DNA of 36,614 nucleotides from Lyngbya confervoides BDU141951 (GTDB lineage Bacteria; Cyanobacteriota; Cyanobacteriia; Thermosynechococcales; Thermosynechococcaceae), in NCBI RefSeq assembly GCF_000817775.3, contig NZ_JTHE03000063.1:1-36614 (forward strand). The letters are read 5' to 3'. Numbering within the stretch: the stretch's first letter is position 1; each line of letters opens with the position of its first letter. Shown one piece after another: positions 15,846-26,633 of the stretch. A program made the position numbers and the translations under genes. The notes under the pieces were generated by a model. The model worked only from the letters and a program-made list of their open reading frames with translations. It was not told the origin of the DNA and ran no database searches.

Positions 15846-16294
15846 GGGTGAACAGGGGGGAATGACGACTTGGGGCTAGGGCGGGAGAGAAGGGGGAGGC
15901 GGCAATTGCGCTTTTCCAGTTTGCTTCTCCAATTTGCTCTTCCAGTGTAGAAAGGTCGGAACGCCCCCCGCGGGGATTGGTCCTCCGAGCTCAGAAAATA
16001 TCGCAATTCTTAACGCCTGGCAGGTCTCTAACGCAGTTTTTGGCGATTGACTGTTAAGAAAAGTGAAAGCCATTTATCAAATTGTGACAGTTCGACCTGG
16101 AATCCAGGGTCTGGCGGAGAGGGGACAGGGGAAGCAGGTTTTAATAGGGGAATCCTGAGCAACTGTGTTGAATGATGGGATTTGCACTCCCGCCCTCTGA
16201 CCTCGGCTTCCGTCGGTCAGCAATTCAGCCTAAGATCTTCAGTCAAAGCAAGATTCTTGTGTCCGTTACCCAAGCCTGAGAGGAGACTCGCTGC
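15846..16294. other. Divergent intergenic region upstream of chlH
   Basis: The 449-bp gap between the thioredoxin-fold gene and chlH holds no convincing gene. The only frame is a 65-codon minus-strand one ending in PPPPSLPP, which I do not accept. The chlH-proximal part contains the hairpin at 16197-16220, and the chlH ribosome-binding site GAGAGGAG is at about 16278. The chlH promoter must lie here, but no box could be fixed. Confidence 0.6.
16197..16220 (+). promoter_or_regulatory. Strong hairpin in the presumed chlH leader
   Basis: CTGACC pairs with GGTCAG, and inside it CGG pairs with CCG around a CTT loop, with only single-strand T and TC between the stems. The hairpin ends 74 bases before the chlH ATG. 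If transcription starts upstream it lies in the 5' leader; otherwise it is an operator-like inverted repeat. Confidence 0.55.
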
Positions 16295-19200
16295 ATGTTC
16301 ACTAACGTCAAGTCCACAATCAGACACATCGCCCCAGAGAATTTGCGGGGCCGATCGCTGGTGAAGGTGGTCTATGTCGTACTAGAGCCTCAGTACCAAA
16401 GCGCTCTATCTGCCGCCGTCACCTCCATTAATCGCAACCATCCCAGCCTGGCGGTGGAAATTAGTGGTTACCTGATTGAAGAATTGCGATCGCCTGAGAA
16501 CTACGCAGCGTTCCAGCAAGACGTAGCCGAGGCGAATATATTTATTGGCTCGTTGATTTTTATCGAAGATCTATCGGAAAAGGTGGTGGCGGCGGTGAAG
16601 CCCCACCGCGATCGCCTCGATGCGGTGGTGGTGTTCCCTTCCATGCCGGAGGTGATGCGACTCAACAAGCTAGGAACATTCTCCATGGCGCAACTGGGGC
16701 AGTCCAAGAGCGTGATTGGCGAATTCATGAAAAAGCGTCGCCAGAAAAACGGGGCTAGCTTTGAAGATGCCATGCTCAAGCTGCTGCGGACCCTGCCCAC
16801 GGTGTTGAAATACCTGCCGGTGGAGAAGGCCCAGGATGCGCGCAGCTTTATGATGAGCTTTCAATATTGGCTGGGCGGGTCGGCAGATAATCTGGAAAAC
16901 TTCCTGCTGATGTTGGCCAATCGCTATGTGTTTGTTCAGGGTAACAACGCCGCGCCAGAGATTGCCTTTGCCGATCCGGTGGTGTATCCGGACCAGGGCA
17001 TCTGGCACCCTCTGGCGCCGCAGATGTTTGAGGACATCAAGGAATACCTGAACTGGTACCAGTCCCGGCGCGATATTTCCAATGCGGTGAAGAACGGCCC
17101 CGTGATTGGGGTGGTGCTGCAGCGATCGCACATTGTCACGGGGGATGATGCCCACTATGTGGCGGTGATTTCCGAACTGGAGTATCGTGGCGCCTTCGTG
17201 ATCCCGGTGTTTAATGGCGGTCTGGACTTTTCCAAGTCTGTGAACGCCTACTTCTTTGATCCCCTGGAGAGCGAAAAAGCCATTGTGGATTCCGTGGTCT
17301 CCCTGACCGGCTTTGCCCTGGTGGGTGGCCCGGCTCGTCAGGATCATCCCAAGGCCATTGAAACCCTCAAAACATTAAACCGCCCCTACATGGTGGCCCT
17401 GCCCCTGGTGTTCCAAACCACTGAGGAGTGGGAAGAGAGCGACCTGGGCCTGCATCCGGTGCAGGTGGCTCTGCAAATTGCCATTCCCGAGCTGGATGGA
17501 GCCATTGAGCCAATTGTGCTCTCCGGTCGCGATGGCAACACTGGTAAGGCCCATACCCTGCAAGATCGCGTCGAAATGATTGCTGAGCGGGCGATCCGCT
17601 GGTCAAATTTGCACCGCAAACCGCGCCCGGACAAAAAGGTGGCGATCACGGTGTTCAGCTTCCCTCCCGATAAGGGGAATGTGGGCACCGCCGCCTACCT
17701 GGATGTGTTTGGCTCCATTTATCGGGTGCTGGAGGAGCTAAAGGCCGGGGGCTACCAGGTGCCGAATCTGCCTAAGGATGCCAAGGCGCTGATGGAAGAG
17801 GTGATCCATGATGCCCAGGCTCAGTACGCCTCGCCGGAACTCAATATTGCCTACCGCATGTCCGTGGCGGAGTACGAGCAGTTGACGCCCTACGCCAAGC
17901 GCCTAGAGGAGAACTGGGGGCCCGCGCCAGGCCAGCTCAATAGCGATGGCCAGAATTTGCTGGTGTACGGCAAGGAATTTGGCAATGTGTTTATCGGCGT
18001 GCAGCCCACCTTTGGCTACGAAGGCGATCCGATGATGCTGCTCTACTCGCGATCGGCTAGCCCCCACCACGGCTTTGCCGCCTACTACACCTATCTCAAG
18101 GAGATCTGGCAGGCTGATGCAGTGCTGCATTTTGGCACCCATGGATCCCTGGAGTTCATGCCCGGTAAGCAGATGGGTATGTCCGGAGACTGCTATCCCG
18201 ATAACTTGATTGGTGCGATTCCCAATATCTACTACTACGCAGCCAATAACCCCAGCGAGGCAACCATTGCCAAGCGGCGCGGCTACGCCAATACCATCAG
18301 CTACCTCACCCCGCCTGCTGAAAATGCAGGGCTCTATAAGGGTCTCAAGGAGCTGGGAGATCTGGTGGGATCCTACCAAACCCTGCGGGAAGGGTCACGG
18401 GCGATCGCCATTGTCAACACCATCGTGGAAACCTGCCGTCAGGTGAACCTGGATCAAGACATTGACCTGCCGGAGGCCGATGCCGCGGATCTCAGTCCGG
18501 GAGACCGAGATTCTCTGGTGGGCGCGGTCTACAAAAAGCTGATGGAAATTGAGTCGCGGCTGCTGCCCTGCGGCCTGCACACCATTGGCAAACCGCCCAC
18601 GGCTGAGGAGGCGATCGCCACCCTGGTGAATATTGCCAGTCTGGATCGCGAAGAAGAGGGCATCGTGGGATTGCCCTCCATCCTTGCTCGCAGTCTGGGC
18701 CGGGAGATGGAGGATATTTATCGCGGCAGCGATCTCAACGTCCTGGAAGATGTGGCCCTGGGCCAAAAAATTACCGAGGCCACCCGCGCAGCGGTGGCGG
18801 CGATGGTGAACGAACTCACCAACCGGGAAGGTCGGGTGTCCATGGTGGAACGGTTTGGCTGGCTCAAAAAGGTATTACGCTGGCTGGGCTTCAAGCAAAA
18901 GCCAGCCTACCTGAAGGCGCTGATTAAGGCCGGGTATAAGGACCTGGACGAAGAACAGCTCAAGACCCTCTTTGACTATCTGCAATTTTGCCTGACTCAG
19001 GTGTGTGCCGATATGGAGATGACCAGTCTGCTGCGGGCGTTGGATGGCGAGTACGTGCTCCCTGGACCGGGCGGCGACCCGATCCGCAATCCGAACGTGT
19101 TGCCCGCAGGTAAAAATATTCATGCCCTCGATCCCCAGTCCATCCCCACCAAGGCCGCGGTGCAGTCCGCCAAAACGGTGGTGGATCGGCTCCTCGAGCG

Positions 19201-20296
19201 CCAGAGGGCTGATAACGATGGCCAATACCCGGAAACCATAGCCTGCGTGCTTTGGGGAACGGACAACATCAAAACCTACGGGGAATCCCTGGCCCAGATT
19301 CTCTGGTTTGTGGGGGTCAAGCCCAAGCCTGATAGTTTGGGACGGGTGAACAAACTGGAGCTGATTTCCCTCGAGGATCTTGGCCGGCCCCGCATTGATG
19401 TGGTGGTGAACTGCTCAGGGGTGTTCCGCGATCTGTTTATCAATCAAATGGCCCTGATTGACCAGGCGGTGAAAATGGCCGCCGAAGCCGATGAGCCCGA
19501 CGATCTGAACTTTGTGCGCAAGCACGCCAAGCAGCAGGCGGAGGAGATGGGCGTTAATCTTCGTCAGGCTGCCACCCGCGTGTTCTCCAACGCTTCGGGG
19601 TCCTATTCTTCCAACGTCAATCTGGCCATTGAAAACAGCTCCTGGGGCGAGGAGGAGGAGCTTCAAAACATGTACGCTGAGCGCAAGTCCTTTGCCTTTG
19701 ATGCCGACAATCCCGGCATGATGACTCAGTCTCAGGACCTCTTTAAGGCTTCCTTAAAAACCGCTGATGCCACCTTCCAGAATCTGGATTCCTCAGAGAT
19801 TTCTCTGACGGATGTTTCCCATTACTTCGACTCGGATCCCACCAAGCTGGTGGCGAGCCTGCGCGAAGATGGCAAAAAGCCCAGCGCCTACATTGCAGAT
19901 ACCACCACGGCCAATGCCCAGGTGCGCACCCTCTCTGAAACCGTGCGCCTGGATGCACGTACCAAGATGCTCAATCCCAAATGGTATGAGGGCATGCTCA
20001 GTCATGGGTACGAAGGGGTCCGTGAGCTGTCCAAGCGTCTCACCTTCACCATGGGGTGGTCGGCCACGGCGGGAGCGGTGGACAACTGGGTGTATGAGGA
20101 TTTCAACACCACCTTTGTCAAGGACGAGGAGATGCGCGATCGCCTCAAAAACCTTAACCCCCATTCCTACCGTAAGGTGGTCATGACCTTGCTGGAGGTT
20201 AACGGTCGCGGCTATTGGGAAACCAGTGATGAGAATCTAGATCTCTTGCGGGAGCTCTATCAAGAACTGGAAGACAAGATCGAAGGGATTGAATAG
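16295..20296 (+). CDS. chlH: Magnesium chelatase subunit H
   Basis: A 1333-residue ChlH, the porphyrin-binding catalytic subunit that inserts Mg2+ into protoporphyrin IX with ChlI and ChlD, the first committed step of chlorophyll synthesis. Length agrees with cyanobacterial ChlH (about 1330). The N-terminal domain begins [16 protein letters not shown]. The CobN/Mg-chelatase core is evident in [17 protein letters not shown] (about 609-625), [21 protein letters not shown], the tail region [14 protein letters not shown] and [14 protein letters not shown]. The ATG at 16295 has GAGAGGAG upstream at the right distance. It forms a single-gene unit closed by the intrinsic terminator at 20321. ChlI and ChlD are not in the window. 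Confidence 0.97.
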   Translation: MFTNVKSTIRHIAPENLRGRSLVKVVYVVLEPQYQSALSAAVTSINRNHPSLAVEISGYLIEELRSPENYAAFQQDVAEANIFIGSLIFIEDLSEKVVAAVKPHRDRLDAVVVFPSMPEVMRLNKLGTFSMAQLGQSKSVIGEFMKKRRQKNGASFEDAMLKLLRTLPTVLKYLPVEKAQDARSFMMSFQYWLGGSADNLENFLLMLANRYVFVQGNNAAPEIAFADPVVYPDQGIWHPLAPQMFEDIKEYLNWYQSRRDISNAVKNGPVIGVVLQRSHIVTGDDAHYVAVISELEYRGAFVIPVFNGGLDFSKSVNAYFFDPLESEKAIVDSVVSLTGFALVGGPARQDHPKAIETLKTLNRPYMVALPLVFQTTEEWEESDLGLHPVQVALQIAIPELDGAIEPIVLSGRDGNTGKAHTLQDRVEMIAERAIRWSNLHRKPRPDKKVAITVFSFPPDKGNVGTAAYLDVFGSIYRVLEELKAGGYQVPNLPKDAKALMEEVIHDAQAQYASPELNIAYRMSVAEYEQLTPYAKRLEENWGPAPGQLNSDGQNLLVYGKEFGNVFIGVQPTFGYEGDPMMLLYSRSASPHHGFAAYYTYLKEIWQADAVLHFGTHGSLEFMPGKQMGMSGDCYPDNLIGAIPNIYYYAANNPSEATIAKRRGYANTISYLTPPAENAGLYKGLKELGDLVGSYQTLREGSRAIAIVNTIVETCRQVNLDQDIDLPEADAADLSPGDRDSLVGAVYKKLMEIESRLLPCGLHTIGKPPTAEEAIATLVNIASLDREEEGIVGLPSILARSLGREMEDIYRGSDLNVLEDVALGQKITEATRAAVAAMVNELTNREGRVSMVERFGWLKKVLRWLGFKQKPAYLKALIKAGYKDLDEEQLKTLFDYLQFCLTQVCADMEMTSLLRALDGEYVLPGPGGDPIRNPNVLPAGKNIHALDPQSIPTKAAVQSAKTVVDRLLERQRADNDGQYPETIACVLWGTDNIKTYGESLAQILWFVGVKPKPDSLGRVNKLELISLEDLGRPRIDVVVNCSGVFRDLFINQMALIDQAVKMAAEADEPDDLNFVRKHAKQQAEEMGVNLRQAATRVFSNASGSYSSNVNLAIENSSWGEEEELQNMYAERKSFAFDADNPGMMTQSQDLFKASLKTADATFQNLDSSEISLTDVSHYFDSDPTKLVASLREDGKKPSAYIADTTTANAQVRTLSETVRLDARTKMLNPKWYEGMLSHGYEGVRELSKRLTFTMGWSATAGAVDNWVYEDFNTTFVKDEEMRDRLKNLNPHSYRKVVMTLLEVNGRGYWETSDENLDLLRELYQELEDKIEGIE

Positions 20297-20320
20297 AGTC
20301 TCCGGAAACTAAAATCCAGG

Positions 20321-20348
20321 GCGTCCCCACCGCGGGACGCTTTTTTTT
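20321..20348 (+). terminator. Intrinsic terminator of chlH
   Basis: GCGTCCC (20321-20327) pairs with GGGACGC (20334-20340) around a CACCGC loop, followed immediately by eight Ts. It lies 25 bases after the chlH stop codon and 19 bases before the end of the minus-strand rdgB gene. Confidence 0.93.
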
Positions 20349-20366
20349 GAGGTTTTTGGGGAAGGC

Positions 20367-20936
20367 CTAAAGGTGCTGCAACTGGGGCATAAGCTGTTGC
20401 AGCGCCAGCCCCCGATGGCCAATTTCATGCTTGAGATCGCTGCCCATTTGGGCAAAGGTTTGCTGCTGGCTGGGAACCCAAAAGATCGGGTCATAGCCAA
20501 AGCCTCCTGCCCCCACACAGGCCTCCAGAATTTCTCCAGGACAAATTCCCTCCGCTTCGGCCACGATTTGGCCATCGGGCTGGGCCACGGCCATGTGACA
20601 AACAAACTGTGCCCTGCGATTGGATTGCCCCTTCAGCTCGCGTAAAACCCGGTCAATCCGCGCTTGTGCCGTCTCAGCGTAACGGGCGGAATAAATGCCA
20701 GGGGCCCCGTCAAGGGCCTCAATCGCCAGGCCAGAGTCATCTGCGATCGCCCAGTGCCCGGTATATTGAGCCGTCTGACGGGCTTTTAAGATCGCGTTTT
20801 CTTGAAAGGTGGCCCCTGTCTCGGCAATCTCTAGTTCCGGGGGCATGGGCTGTAGTTGGAACTGGGTCTGCCCCAATAACTGCTGCAGCTCTGCAAGCTT
20901 GCCTGGATTTTGTGTCGCCACCACTAAGGTTCGCAT
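20367..20936 (-). CDS. rdgB: XTP/dITP diphosphatase (RdgB/HAM1)
   Basis: A 189-residue house-cleaning enzyme that hydrolyses XTP, dITP and ITP to monophosphates and so keeps deaminated purines out of DNA and RNA. Signatures: VVATQNPGKLAEL (5-17), ETGATFQENAILKA (40-53), ADDSGLAIEALDGAPGIYSARYA (66-88) with the metal-binding Asp pair, and FGYDPIFWVP. Length is normal. The start ATG 20936 directly precedes the RTLVVATQN strand. It converges with chlH. Confidence 0.95.
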   Translation of the reverse strand: MRTLVVATQNPGKLAELQQLLGQTQFQLQPMPPELEIAETGATFQENAILKARQTAQYTGHWAIADDSGLAIEALDGAPGIYSARYAETAQARIDRVLRELKGQSNRRAQFVCHMAVAQPDGQIVAEAEGICPGEILEACVGAGGFGYDPIFWVPSQQQTFAQMGSDLKHEIGHRGLALQQLMPQLQHL

Positions 20937-21478
20937 TCGATCATCCTGTACGCATGGGTTAATCCTAGAGTTGATCCTAGAACGCCGGGCTGAATTTTCC
21001 TCACCCGAGTGCGTCCCGCAGGATCTAATTTGAGGTTCTATTTTAAAGTTCTATTCAAAGTTCTATGAAGTAATATAAAGGCCGATTCTGGACCCGACTC
21101 CGTGAAAATAACGATTTTTCTGCAAAGTAGTAAGGTTTAGGCAGGAAAATTCCGTAAGAACCCACAGGATTTAAAGGGTTTCAATATTGGAAAATATGTG
21201 GGACTTATCCGGGAAAGGTGGCTTAAAATCTCTCCCATGGGAGGTGTCCCTGACGTTACGAGCGTTAGAGTAACCTTAAGGGTGAATTGAAGAGAGGTTG
21301 CCTCTCCTTGAGACACCGGGTGCAGAAGCCAATGATCGAGAACCCATCCAGGCTGCCTAACGTTTTCTAAGCTTGCTCTGATAGTCTGGGTTTAGGCCAA
21401 GCCGTCCCCTCGGGTCCCATCGGCATCTGTGCCTCCCGCATCTGTGTCTATCGTAAATCTCTGAGTCTTTGGATCTGT
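20937..21478. other. Gene-free 540-bp region upstream of topA
   Basis: No open frame of credible composition covers this gap on either strand, and no tRNA or rRNA is visible. It holds the rdgB promoter on the left and the topA promoter and leader on the right. A palindrome CTCCCATGGGAG (21233-21244) partly overlaps the left arm of the foldable element at 21243-21317. A 5' leader with a structured RNA, or an unannotated small RNA, is possible. Confidence 0.6.
21243..21317 (+). ncRNA. Candidate structured RNA in the topA leader
   Basis: A three-stem layout can be drawn by eye. The outer GGTGTC (21243-21248) pairs with GACACC (21312-21317). GTTAC (21255-21259) pairs with GTAAC (21270-21274). 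GAGAGG (21292-21297) pairs with CCTCTC (21301-21306) around a TTG loop. It matches no riboswitch or small RNA known to me. Short stems can arise by chance, and no covariation data are available. Confidence 0.3.
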
Positions 21479-24250
21479 ATGTCAACACTTGTCATTGTTG
21501 AGTCTCCTACGAAAGCTCGCACCATTCGGAACTTTTTGCCGAAGGGTTATCGAGTTGAGGCTTCCATGGGGCACATTCGTGACTTACCCAGAGATGCTAG
21601 CGAAATCCCGGCTAAGGTCAAGTCCGAGAAATGGTCCAGCTTAGGGGTCAATGTTGAGGCGGACTTTGAGCCGCTCTACGTCATCCCCAAGGATAAGAAA
21701 AAGGTGGTGAGCGAACTGAAGTCGGCCCTGAAGGAGGCGGATGAGCTGCTGCTGGCAACGGACGAAGACCGGGAAGGGGAAAGCATTAGCTGGCACCTGT
21801 TGCAGGTGCTAAAGCCCAAAATTCCCACCCGGCGAATGGTCTTCCACGAAATTACCGATGATGCGATTCATGCTGCCCTGCAGAAATGCCGTGAGGTGGA
21901 TCAGCGGCTGGTCCGGGCACAGGAAACCCGCCGCATCCTGGATCGGCTGGTGGGTTATACCCTCTCTCCCCTGCTGTGGAAGAAAATTGCGCCCAGCTTG
22001 TCCGCAGGGCGGGTGCAGTCAGTGGCGGTTAAGCTGCTGGTGCAGCGGGAACGAGAGCGACTGGCCTTTGTGCAGGGAAGTTACTGGGATCTGAAGGCCG
22101 TCCTGGAAAAGGACAACACTAGCTTTGAGTCAAAGCTGGTGACCCTGGAGGGGAAAAAGCTGGCCACGGGGAGCGACTTTGACGAAAATACTGGCCAGAT
22201 TGTAGAGGGCCGGGATGTGGTCCTGCTCTCTGAAACCGACGCTCGGGCGCTGCAGGCCCGGCTCACCGGCCAGTCCTGGGCGGTGGCCAACATTGAAGAG
22301 CGTCCCGTAACGCGCAAGCCCGCTCCTCCCTTTACCACCTCAACCCTGCAACAGGAAGCCAACCGCAAGCTGCGCCTCTCTGCCCGCGAAACCATGCGGG
22401 TGGCCCAGAGCCTTTACGAAAAGGGCTACATCACCTACATGCGAACTGACTCGGTGCATCTCTCTAAGCAGGCGATCGCTGCGGCCCGGAGCTGTGTTGA
22501 GACCCTCTACGGGAGCGATTACCTCAGTCCAAAGCCTCGCCAGTATCACACCAAATCCAAGGGCGCTCAGGAAGCCCATGAGGCGATCCGACCGGCCGGG
22601 CAAACCTTTCGTACCCCCAAGGAAACCGGACTGAAATCCACCGAGCTATCGCTTTACGAACTGATTTGGAAGCGCACCGTGGCCACCCAGATGGCAGAGG
22701 CGCGCCAGACGCACATTACCGTTGACCTGACCATCGCAACAGCGGGGTTTCGTTCCAGCGGCAAGCGCATTGATTTCCCAGGATTTTTCCGAGCCTATGT
22801 GGAAGGGTCGGACGATCCCGATGCTGCCATCGACGATCAGGAAGTGATCTTGCCCGTGCTCCAGGTGGGAGATCAGCCGAACTGCCAAACCCTAGACGCC
22901 GTCGGTCATGAGACCCAGCCTCCGGCACGCTTCACCGAGGCCTCCCTGGTGAAGGTTCTGGAGCGAGAAGGCATTGGCCGTCCTAGCACCTACGCAACTG
23001 TCATTGGCACCATTATTGACCGAGGCTATGCCCAGCGCCTGGGGAATGCCCTTCAGCCCAGTTTTACCGCCTTTGCGGTCACGGATTTGTTGGATAAGCA
23101 TTTTCCCGATTTAGTGGATGTAGGATTTACGGCCCGCATGGAGCAAACCCTGGATGAAATTTCTACTGGGGAAGCGGAATGGCTCCCCTACCTGCAAGAG
23201 TTCTATCTGGGGGAAACCGGACTGGATCATCTAGTCAAGGAACGAGAAAGTGCCATTGACTCCAGTGAAGCCCGGACGATTCGGCTCGATAATATTGAGG
23301 CGACGGTAAGAATTGGTCGATTTGGCCCCTACGTTGAGGCTGAGCACGACCAAGAGTCCGTCACGGCGTCCTTGCCCAAGGATATGACCCCTGCCGATCT
23401 CACCCCTGAGCAAATTGAGGTCATTCTCAAGCAAAAAATCGAAGGACCAGAAAAGCTGGGGGTTCATCCAGAAACCCAGGAGCCGATCTTTGTCCTGCTG
23501 GGAAGCTATGGCCCCTACGTTCAGCTAGGCGAGGTTTCAGAGAGCAATAAGCGGCCCAAGCGGACCTCACTCCCCAAGGGATTGGATCCTGACCAGATCA
23601 CTCTGGATCAGGCGGTCCAGCTGCTCGCGCTGCCACGTAAACTCGGTGATCATCCCGACACAGGGGCACCCGTCAAGGTGGGGCTAGGACGCTTCGGCCC
23701 CTACGTGGTCCACGACCAGGGCAAGGACGGAAAAGACTATCGTTCCCTGAAGAAGGACGACAGTTTGTTCGACATTCAACTAGAGCGGGCCTTGGAGCTA
23801 CTGGCCATGCCCAAGGGAACCCGCGGAGGACGCCGGACCAAGGAGCCGCTCCGGGTTTTGGGTCAGCATCCCGAAGATGAGACGCCGGTGAATATTTACG
23901 AAGGCCCCTACGGTCACTACATTAAGCACAATAAAACCAATGTGGGACTCCCAGAAGGGCAAACCGTGGAGTCTATGACCCTGGATTTGGCTCTGGAGCT
24001 TTTGGCTACCAAGGAGGGGGCGAAAAAATCTAAGAAAAAATCAACCGCCAAGGTCAGCAAAGCAAAATCAACCAGGGCAAAAACCAGCCGCACTAAAACC
24101 ACAAAGTCCAAAACCAGCCAAGCTAAAACCTCTAAATCCAGAACGCCCAAGGCCAAGGCTACCGAGGGGAAGGCTGCTGCTCCCAAGGCTGGATCCTCTA
24201 AAACCAGATCGAAGCAATCTGCTCCAGCTGCTTCGGAAGTGGCGGATTAA
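21479..24250 (+). CDS. topA: DNA topoisomerase I
   Basis: A 923-residue type IA topoisomerase that relaxes negative supercoils. The Toprim domain opens [13 protein letters not shown] (Glu8 catalytic) and includes [15 protein letters not shown] with its acidic triad. The active-site tyrosine is Tyr320 in [10 protein letters not shown]. After the core come four C-terminal repeats, each centred on a GPY or GxY element: [35 protein letters not shown] and [12 protein letters not shown]. The last 70 residues or so (from about 853) are a Lys/Ala/Ser/Thr-rich, histone-H1-like tail full of KSKT and KAKT units, probably a nonspecific DNA-binding arm. Start ATG 21479; the neighbour at 24278 is convergent. 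Confidence 0.97.
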   Translation: MSTLVIVESPTKARTIRNFLPKGYRVEASMGHIRDLPRDASEIPAKVKSEKWSSLGVNVEADFEPLYVIPKDKKKVVSELKSALKEADELLLATDEDREGESISWHLLQVLKPKIPTRRMVFHEITDDAIHAALQKCREVDQRLVRAQETRRILDRLVGYTLSPLLWKKIAPSLSAGRVQSVAVKLLVQRERERLAFVQGSYWDLKAVLEKDNTSFESKLVTLEGKKLATGSDFDENTGQIVEGRDVVLLSETDARALQARLTGQSWAVANIEERPVTRKPAPPFTTSTLQQEANRKLRLSARETMRVAQSLYEKGYITYMRTDSVHLSKQAIAAARSCVETLYGSDYLSPKPRQYHTKSKGAQEAHEAIRPAGQTFRTPKETGLKSTELSLYELIWKRTVATQMAEARQTHITVDLTIATAGFRSSGKRIDFPGFFRAYVEGSDDPDAAIDDQEVILPVLQVGDQPNCQTLDAVGHETQPPARFTEASLVKVLEREGIGRPSTYATVIGTIIDRGYAQRLGNALQPSFTAFAVTDLLDKHFPDLVDVGFTARMEQTLDEISTGEAEWLPYLQEFYLGETGLDHLVKERESAIDSSEARTIRLDNIEATVRIGRFGPYVEAEHDQESVTASLPKDMTPADLTPEQIEVILKQKIEGPEKLGVHPETQEPIFVLLGSYGPYVQLGEVSESNKRPKRTSLPKGLDPDQITLDQAVQLLALPRKLGDHPDTGAPVKVGLGRFGPYVVHDQGKDGKDYRSLKKDDSLFDIQLERALELLAMPKGTRGGRRTKEPLRVLGQHPEDETPVNIYEGPYGHYIKHNKTNVGLPEGQTVESMTLDLALELLATKEGAKKSKKKSTAKVSKAKSTRAKTSRTKTTKSKTSQAKTSKSRTPKAKATEGKAAAPKAGSSKTRSKQSAPAASEVAD

Positions 24251-24277
24251 TGCGCGATGGGAATTTAAACAACGGGG

Positions 24278-25159
24278 TTAGCGATCGCTGAGGGTCACTT
24301 GTCTGTCGCGAATCTGCGCTTGCTCCACTTGAAAATCTCCCAGGTTCAAATTCAAGGGCAAGGGGCGATGGACCGGCAAGCCAAGGGTTTGTCCCAGTTC
24401 TTCCAGGGTGAGGCGGACCCCTCCCAGGGCAACGGTACTGTCCGGGGGTAGATACAGCTTTCCTCCTTGAACCTGAGGTTTGCCCCGAATTGTGATCAAG
24501 ACGTTTTGACGGGCGATGGCGGGCAGAACTTTCAGCATTTTTTCAACCTGCTGCTGCTGTCCGCGGGAAAGCTGGGCTGAATCTAGCGCCGCTAGATTCA
24601 CCAGGATCTCACTGGTCACCTGCCCTTGATCAATGTGGGTTTTAATGCCCTGGATCGCGGGCAGCACTGGCTTGGCTCGACGGGACTCGCTGACCGCCAC
24701 CGCCACCCATTCATTGAGTTCTCCGGCGTTTAAGGTGAGCGATCGCGGTTCGGGGGAGGCAGGGGTTGCTGCGCCCCCCTGGGCGAGCCTGGGCGAGGGA
24801 GACTCCACCGGCCTTTGATGGGCTCTAGGGGGATTGCCAGCACTGGAGTTCGCAGAACGGGACTGGATCGATGGAGTCGAGGCCCCTGCGGAAGGCGGCA
24901 CGGTCTCCGAATCTCCGGGAGTCTCCTGATTTCCTGGAGCCTGAGCCGCCACCTTTCGGGTTAATTTTGCCTTGATCTGGGCAAGTTCATCGGGATCATC
25001 AAAGTCTTCTTGCCGCAACACCCCCTCCTCTGGACGGGTTTGATCCGGAGATTGGGTATACCAGCTCGGGAGACGGATAAATTGATACCAGACGTAGAGG
25101 GAACATCCTCCCCCCAGCAGCAGAATGATCCCTAAGATCCAACGAATTTTCTGACCCAT
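24278..25159 (-). CDS. Membrane-anchored hypothetical protein with low-complexity linker
   Basis: A 293-residue protein with one N-terminal hydrophobic helix (about 6-28; the Cys at 19 lies within it), then a hydrophilic, Pro/Ser/Ala-rich linker from about 65 to 140. The folded C-terminal domain, from about 140 (SLTLNAGELNEWVAVAV), contains IKTHIDQGQVTSEILVNLAAL and the strand pair VLITIRGKPQVQGGKLYL. That last pattern resembles lipid-binding BPI/LmeA-like (DUF2993-type) beta sheets, but I do not claim membership. The topology puts the C-terminal domain outside the cytoplasm. It lies about 90 bp downstream of the S41 protease start on the same strand and may be co-transcribed with it. Confidence 0.65.
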   Translation of the reverse strand: MGQKIRWILGIILLLGGGCSLYVWYQFIRLPSWYTQSPDQTRPEEGVLRQEDFDDPDELAQIKAKLTRKVAAQAPGNQETPGDSETVPPSAGASTPSIQSRSANSSAGNPPRAHQRPVESPSPRLAQGGAATPASPEPRSLTLNAGELNEWVAVAVSESRRAKPVLPAIQGIKTHIDQGQVTSEILVNLAALDSAQLSRGQQQQVEKMLKVLPAIARQNVLITIRGKPQVQGGKLYLPPDSTVALGGVRLTLEELGQTLGLPVHRPLPLNLNLGDFQVEQAQIRDRQVTLSDR

Positions 25160-25250
25160 CCTTCCTTGATCTATTTCGTGTCTAGAGACTGCGTGTCCAG
25201 CGGCTAAATGTTTCGCTGTTTAAGGGTGGTTTGCTTAACATTGACCCATG

Positions 25251-26633
25251 CTAGATCGCACCCACCGGAAGCTGCGCAGGGGAAGCGGCTGGAGAAACCG
25301 GAAGCTGAGATCTCGATTCGGGAACCCCCTCCACCCATCGCACTGCTTCCTGAGATCGCTGGGAGAGGTGCTGAGAGAGGATCTCCACCGCTCGCTGATA
25401 CTGAGCATCCAAGTTGGTGGTCAGCAGTTGACTGTTGGATTTTAGCTGGAAGGCCTGAGCTTGCGAGAGTGGCACCGTAAAGTCAGGGGTAATGCCCTTG
25501 CGGCTGATGTCGGTTCCCTTCGGGGTATAGTAATGCGCCACCGTAACGGCCAACCCAGACCCATCGGCCAACTGGTGAACCGCCTGGACCAGGGCTTTCC
25601 CAAAGGTCTTAGTGCCCACCACCACCGCGCGACGATTATCCTGGAGCGCTCCGGTCAAGATCTCGCTAGAGCTGGCGGAGTTTTGATCCACCAGCACCAC
25701 CACTGGACGATTGGTGAGGGCGGATTGGCGGGCAAAAAAGCGCTCGGACTTGCCAGTGCGATCCACGGTGCGCACGATCATGCCCTGATTCAACCACATC
25801 TGCGCGATATCGATACAGGCTTCAAACAGCCCCCCAGGATTGCCCCGTAAATCCAGAACAAAGGCATCGGCGCGATCGCGGGTTAAAACTTGAATGGCAT
25901 TGGCCATCTGCTCGGCGGCATGGCTGCTAAACTCCGTGACGCGGATGTAGCCAATTCGGCGATTTTCCGCTTGCTTCATTTGATACTGAACGGTCTGGAC
26001 CTGGATAATCTCCCGAGCAATTTCCACCTGAAACGCTGGAACGCCCGTCCGACTAATCTCTAACTTCACCTTTGAGTTTGGCTCTCCCCGGATTAAACTC
26101 GCCACGGCCTGGGCCTCCATTGCCACCGTACTGCGACCGTCCACACTTAAGATCCAATCTCCCACCTGCAGGCCCGAGCGCTCGGCAGGAGAATTTTTCA
26201 GCGTTTTGACGATAAATGGACGGCCCGTTTGAGCATCATTGAGAATCATGATTCCCACCCCGGTTAACTCCCCAGCGGTTTGAACCGTGAGCTGTCGGAA
26301 CTGCTGGGGATCCATAAACCGCGTATAGGGATCATTAAGGGGCTGCAGGGCGCCACGGATGGCTGCATAGGCCTGCTGATGGTTGCTATAGCGACGGCTT
26401 AAAAGCTGATGGCGCGTCTTCACCCAATCCACTTGATTAAAGTCGCGGTCCACATAGTGGCGATGAACCACCTGCCAGGCCTCATCCACAATGGCCTTGG
26501 GACTATTGTTCAACTGTCCGATGGCCACCGGGGACTGGGTCAAACCCGGACGCGCTAGGGGGAGTAAATCCAGACAAAAACTGGCTAAAACAACAGAACC
26601 AACCAATCGCAACGGGACGCTTAAGCTGGGCAT
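25251..26633 (-). CDS. S41 C-terminal processing protease (Ctp family)
   Basis: A 460-residue exported serine protease of family S41A. A signal peptide (about 1-32, ending near LARPGLTQS) precedes the catalytic part. A PDZ domain spans about 115-200 (GVGIMILNDAQTG, SPAERSGLQVGDWILSVDG). The catalytic region follows: FVLDLRGNPGGLFEACIDIA, then SASSSEILTGALQDNRRAVVVGTKTFGK with the nucleophile Ser and general-base Lys. Paralogues CtpA, CtpB and CtpC exist in cyanobacteria and CtpA matures the photosystem II D1 protein; I cannot tell which this is. Start ATG 26633. It diverges from ogt. Confidence 0.9.
   Translation of the reverse strand: MPSLSVPLRLVGSVVLASFCLDLLPLARPGLTQSPVAIGQLNNSPKAIVDEAWQVVHRHYVDRDFNQVDWVKTRHQLLSRRYSNHQQAYAAIRGALQPLNDPYTRFMDPQQFRQLTVQTAGELTGVGIMILNDAQTGRPFIVKTLKNSPAERSGLQVGDWILSVDGRSTVAMEAQAVASLIRGEPNSKVKLEISRTGVPAFQVEIAREIIQVQTVQYQMKQAENRRIGYIRVTEFSSHAAEQMANAIQVLTRDRADAFVLDLRGNPGGLFEACIDIAQMWLNQGMIVRTVDRTGKSERFFARQSALTNRPVVVLVDQNSASSSEILTGALQDNRRAVVVGTKTFGKALVQAVHQLADGSGLAVTVAHYYTPKGTDISRKGITPDFTVPLSQAQAFQLKSNSQLLTTNLDAQYQRAVEILSQHLSQRSQEAVRWVEGVPESRSQLPVSPAASPAQLPVGAI

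Noticed and set aside
15876-16073. 65-codon minus-strand frame between the thioredoxin-fold gene and chlH
   Set aside because: The proline run at its end and the lack of any recognisable motif or ribosome-binding site suggest a chance frame.
20937-21478. A tRNA or tmRNA gene in the topA leader
   Set aside because: No cloverleaf, CCA-adjacent acceptor or T-loop motif could be drawn.
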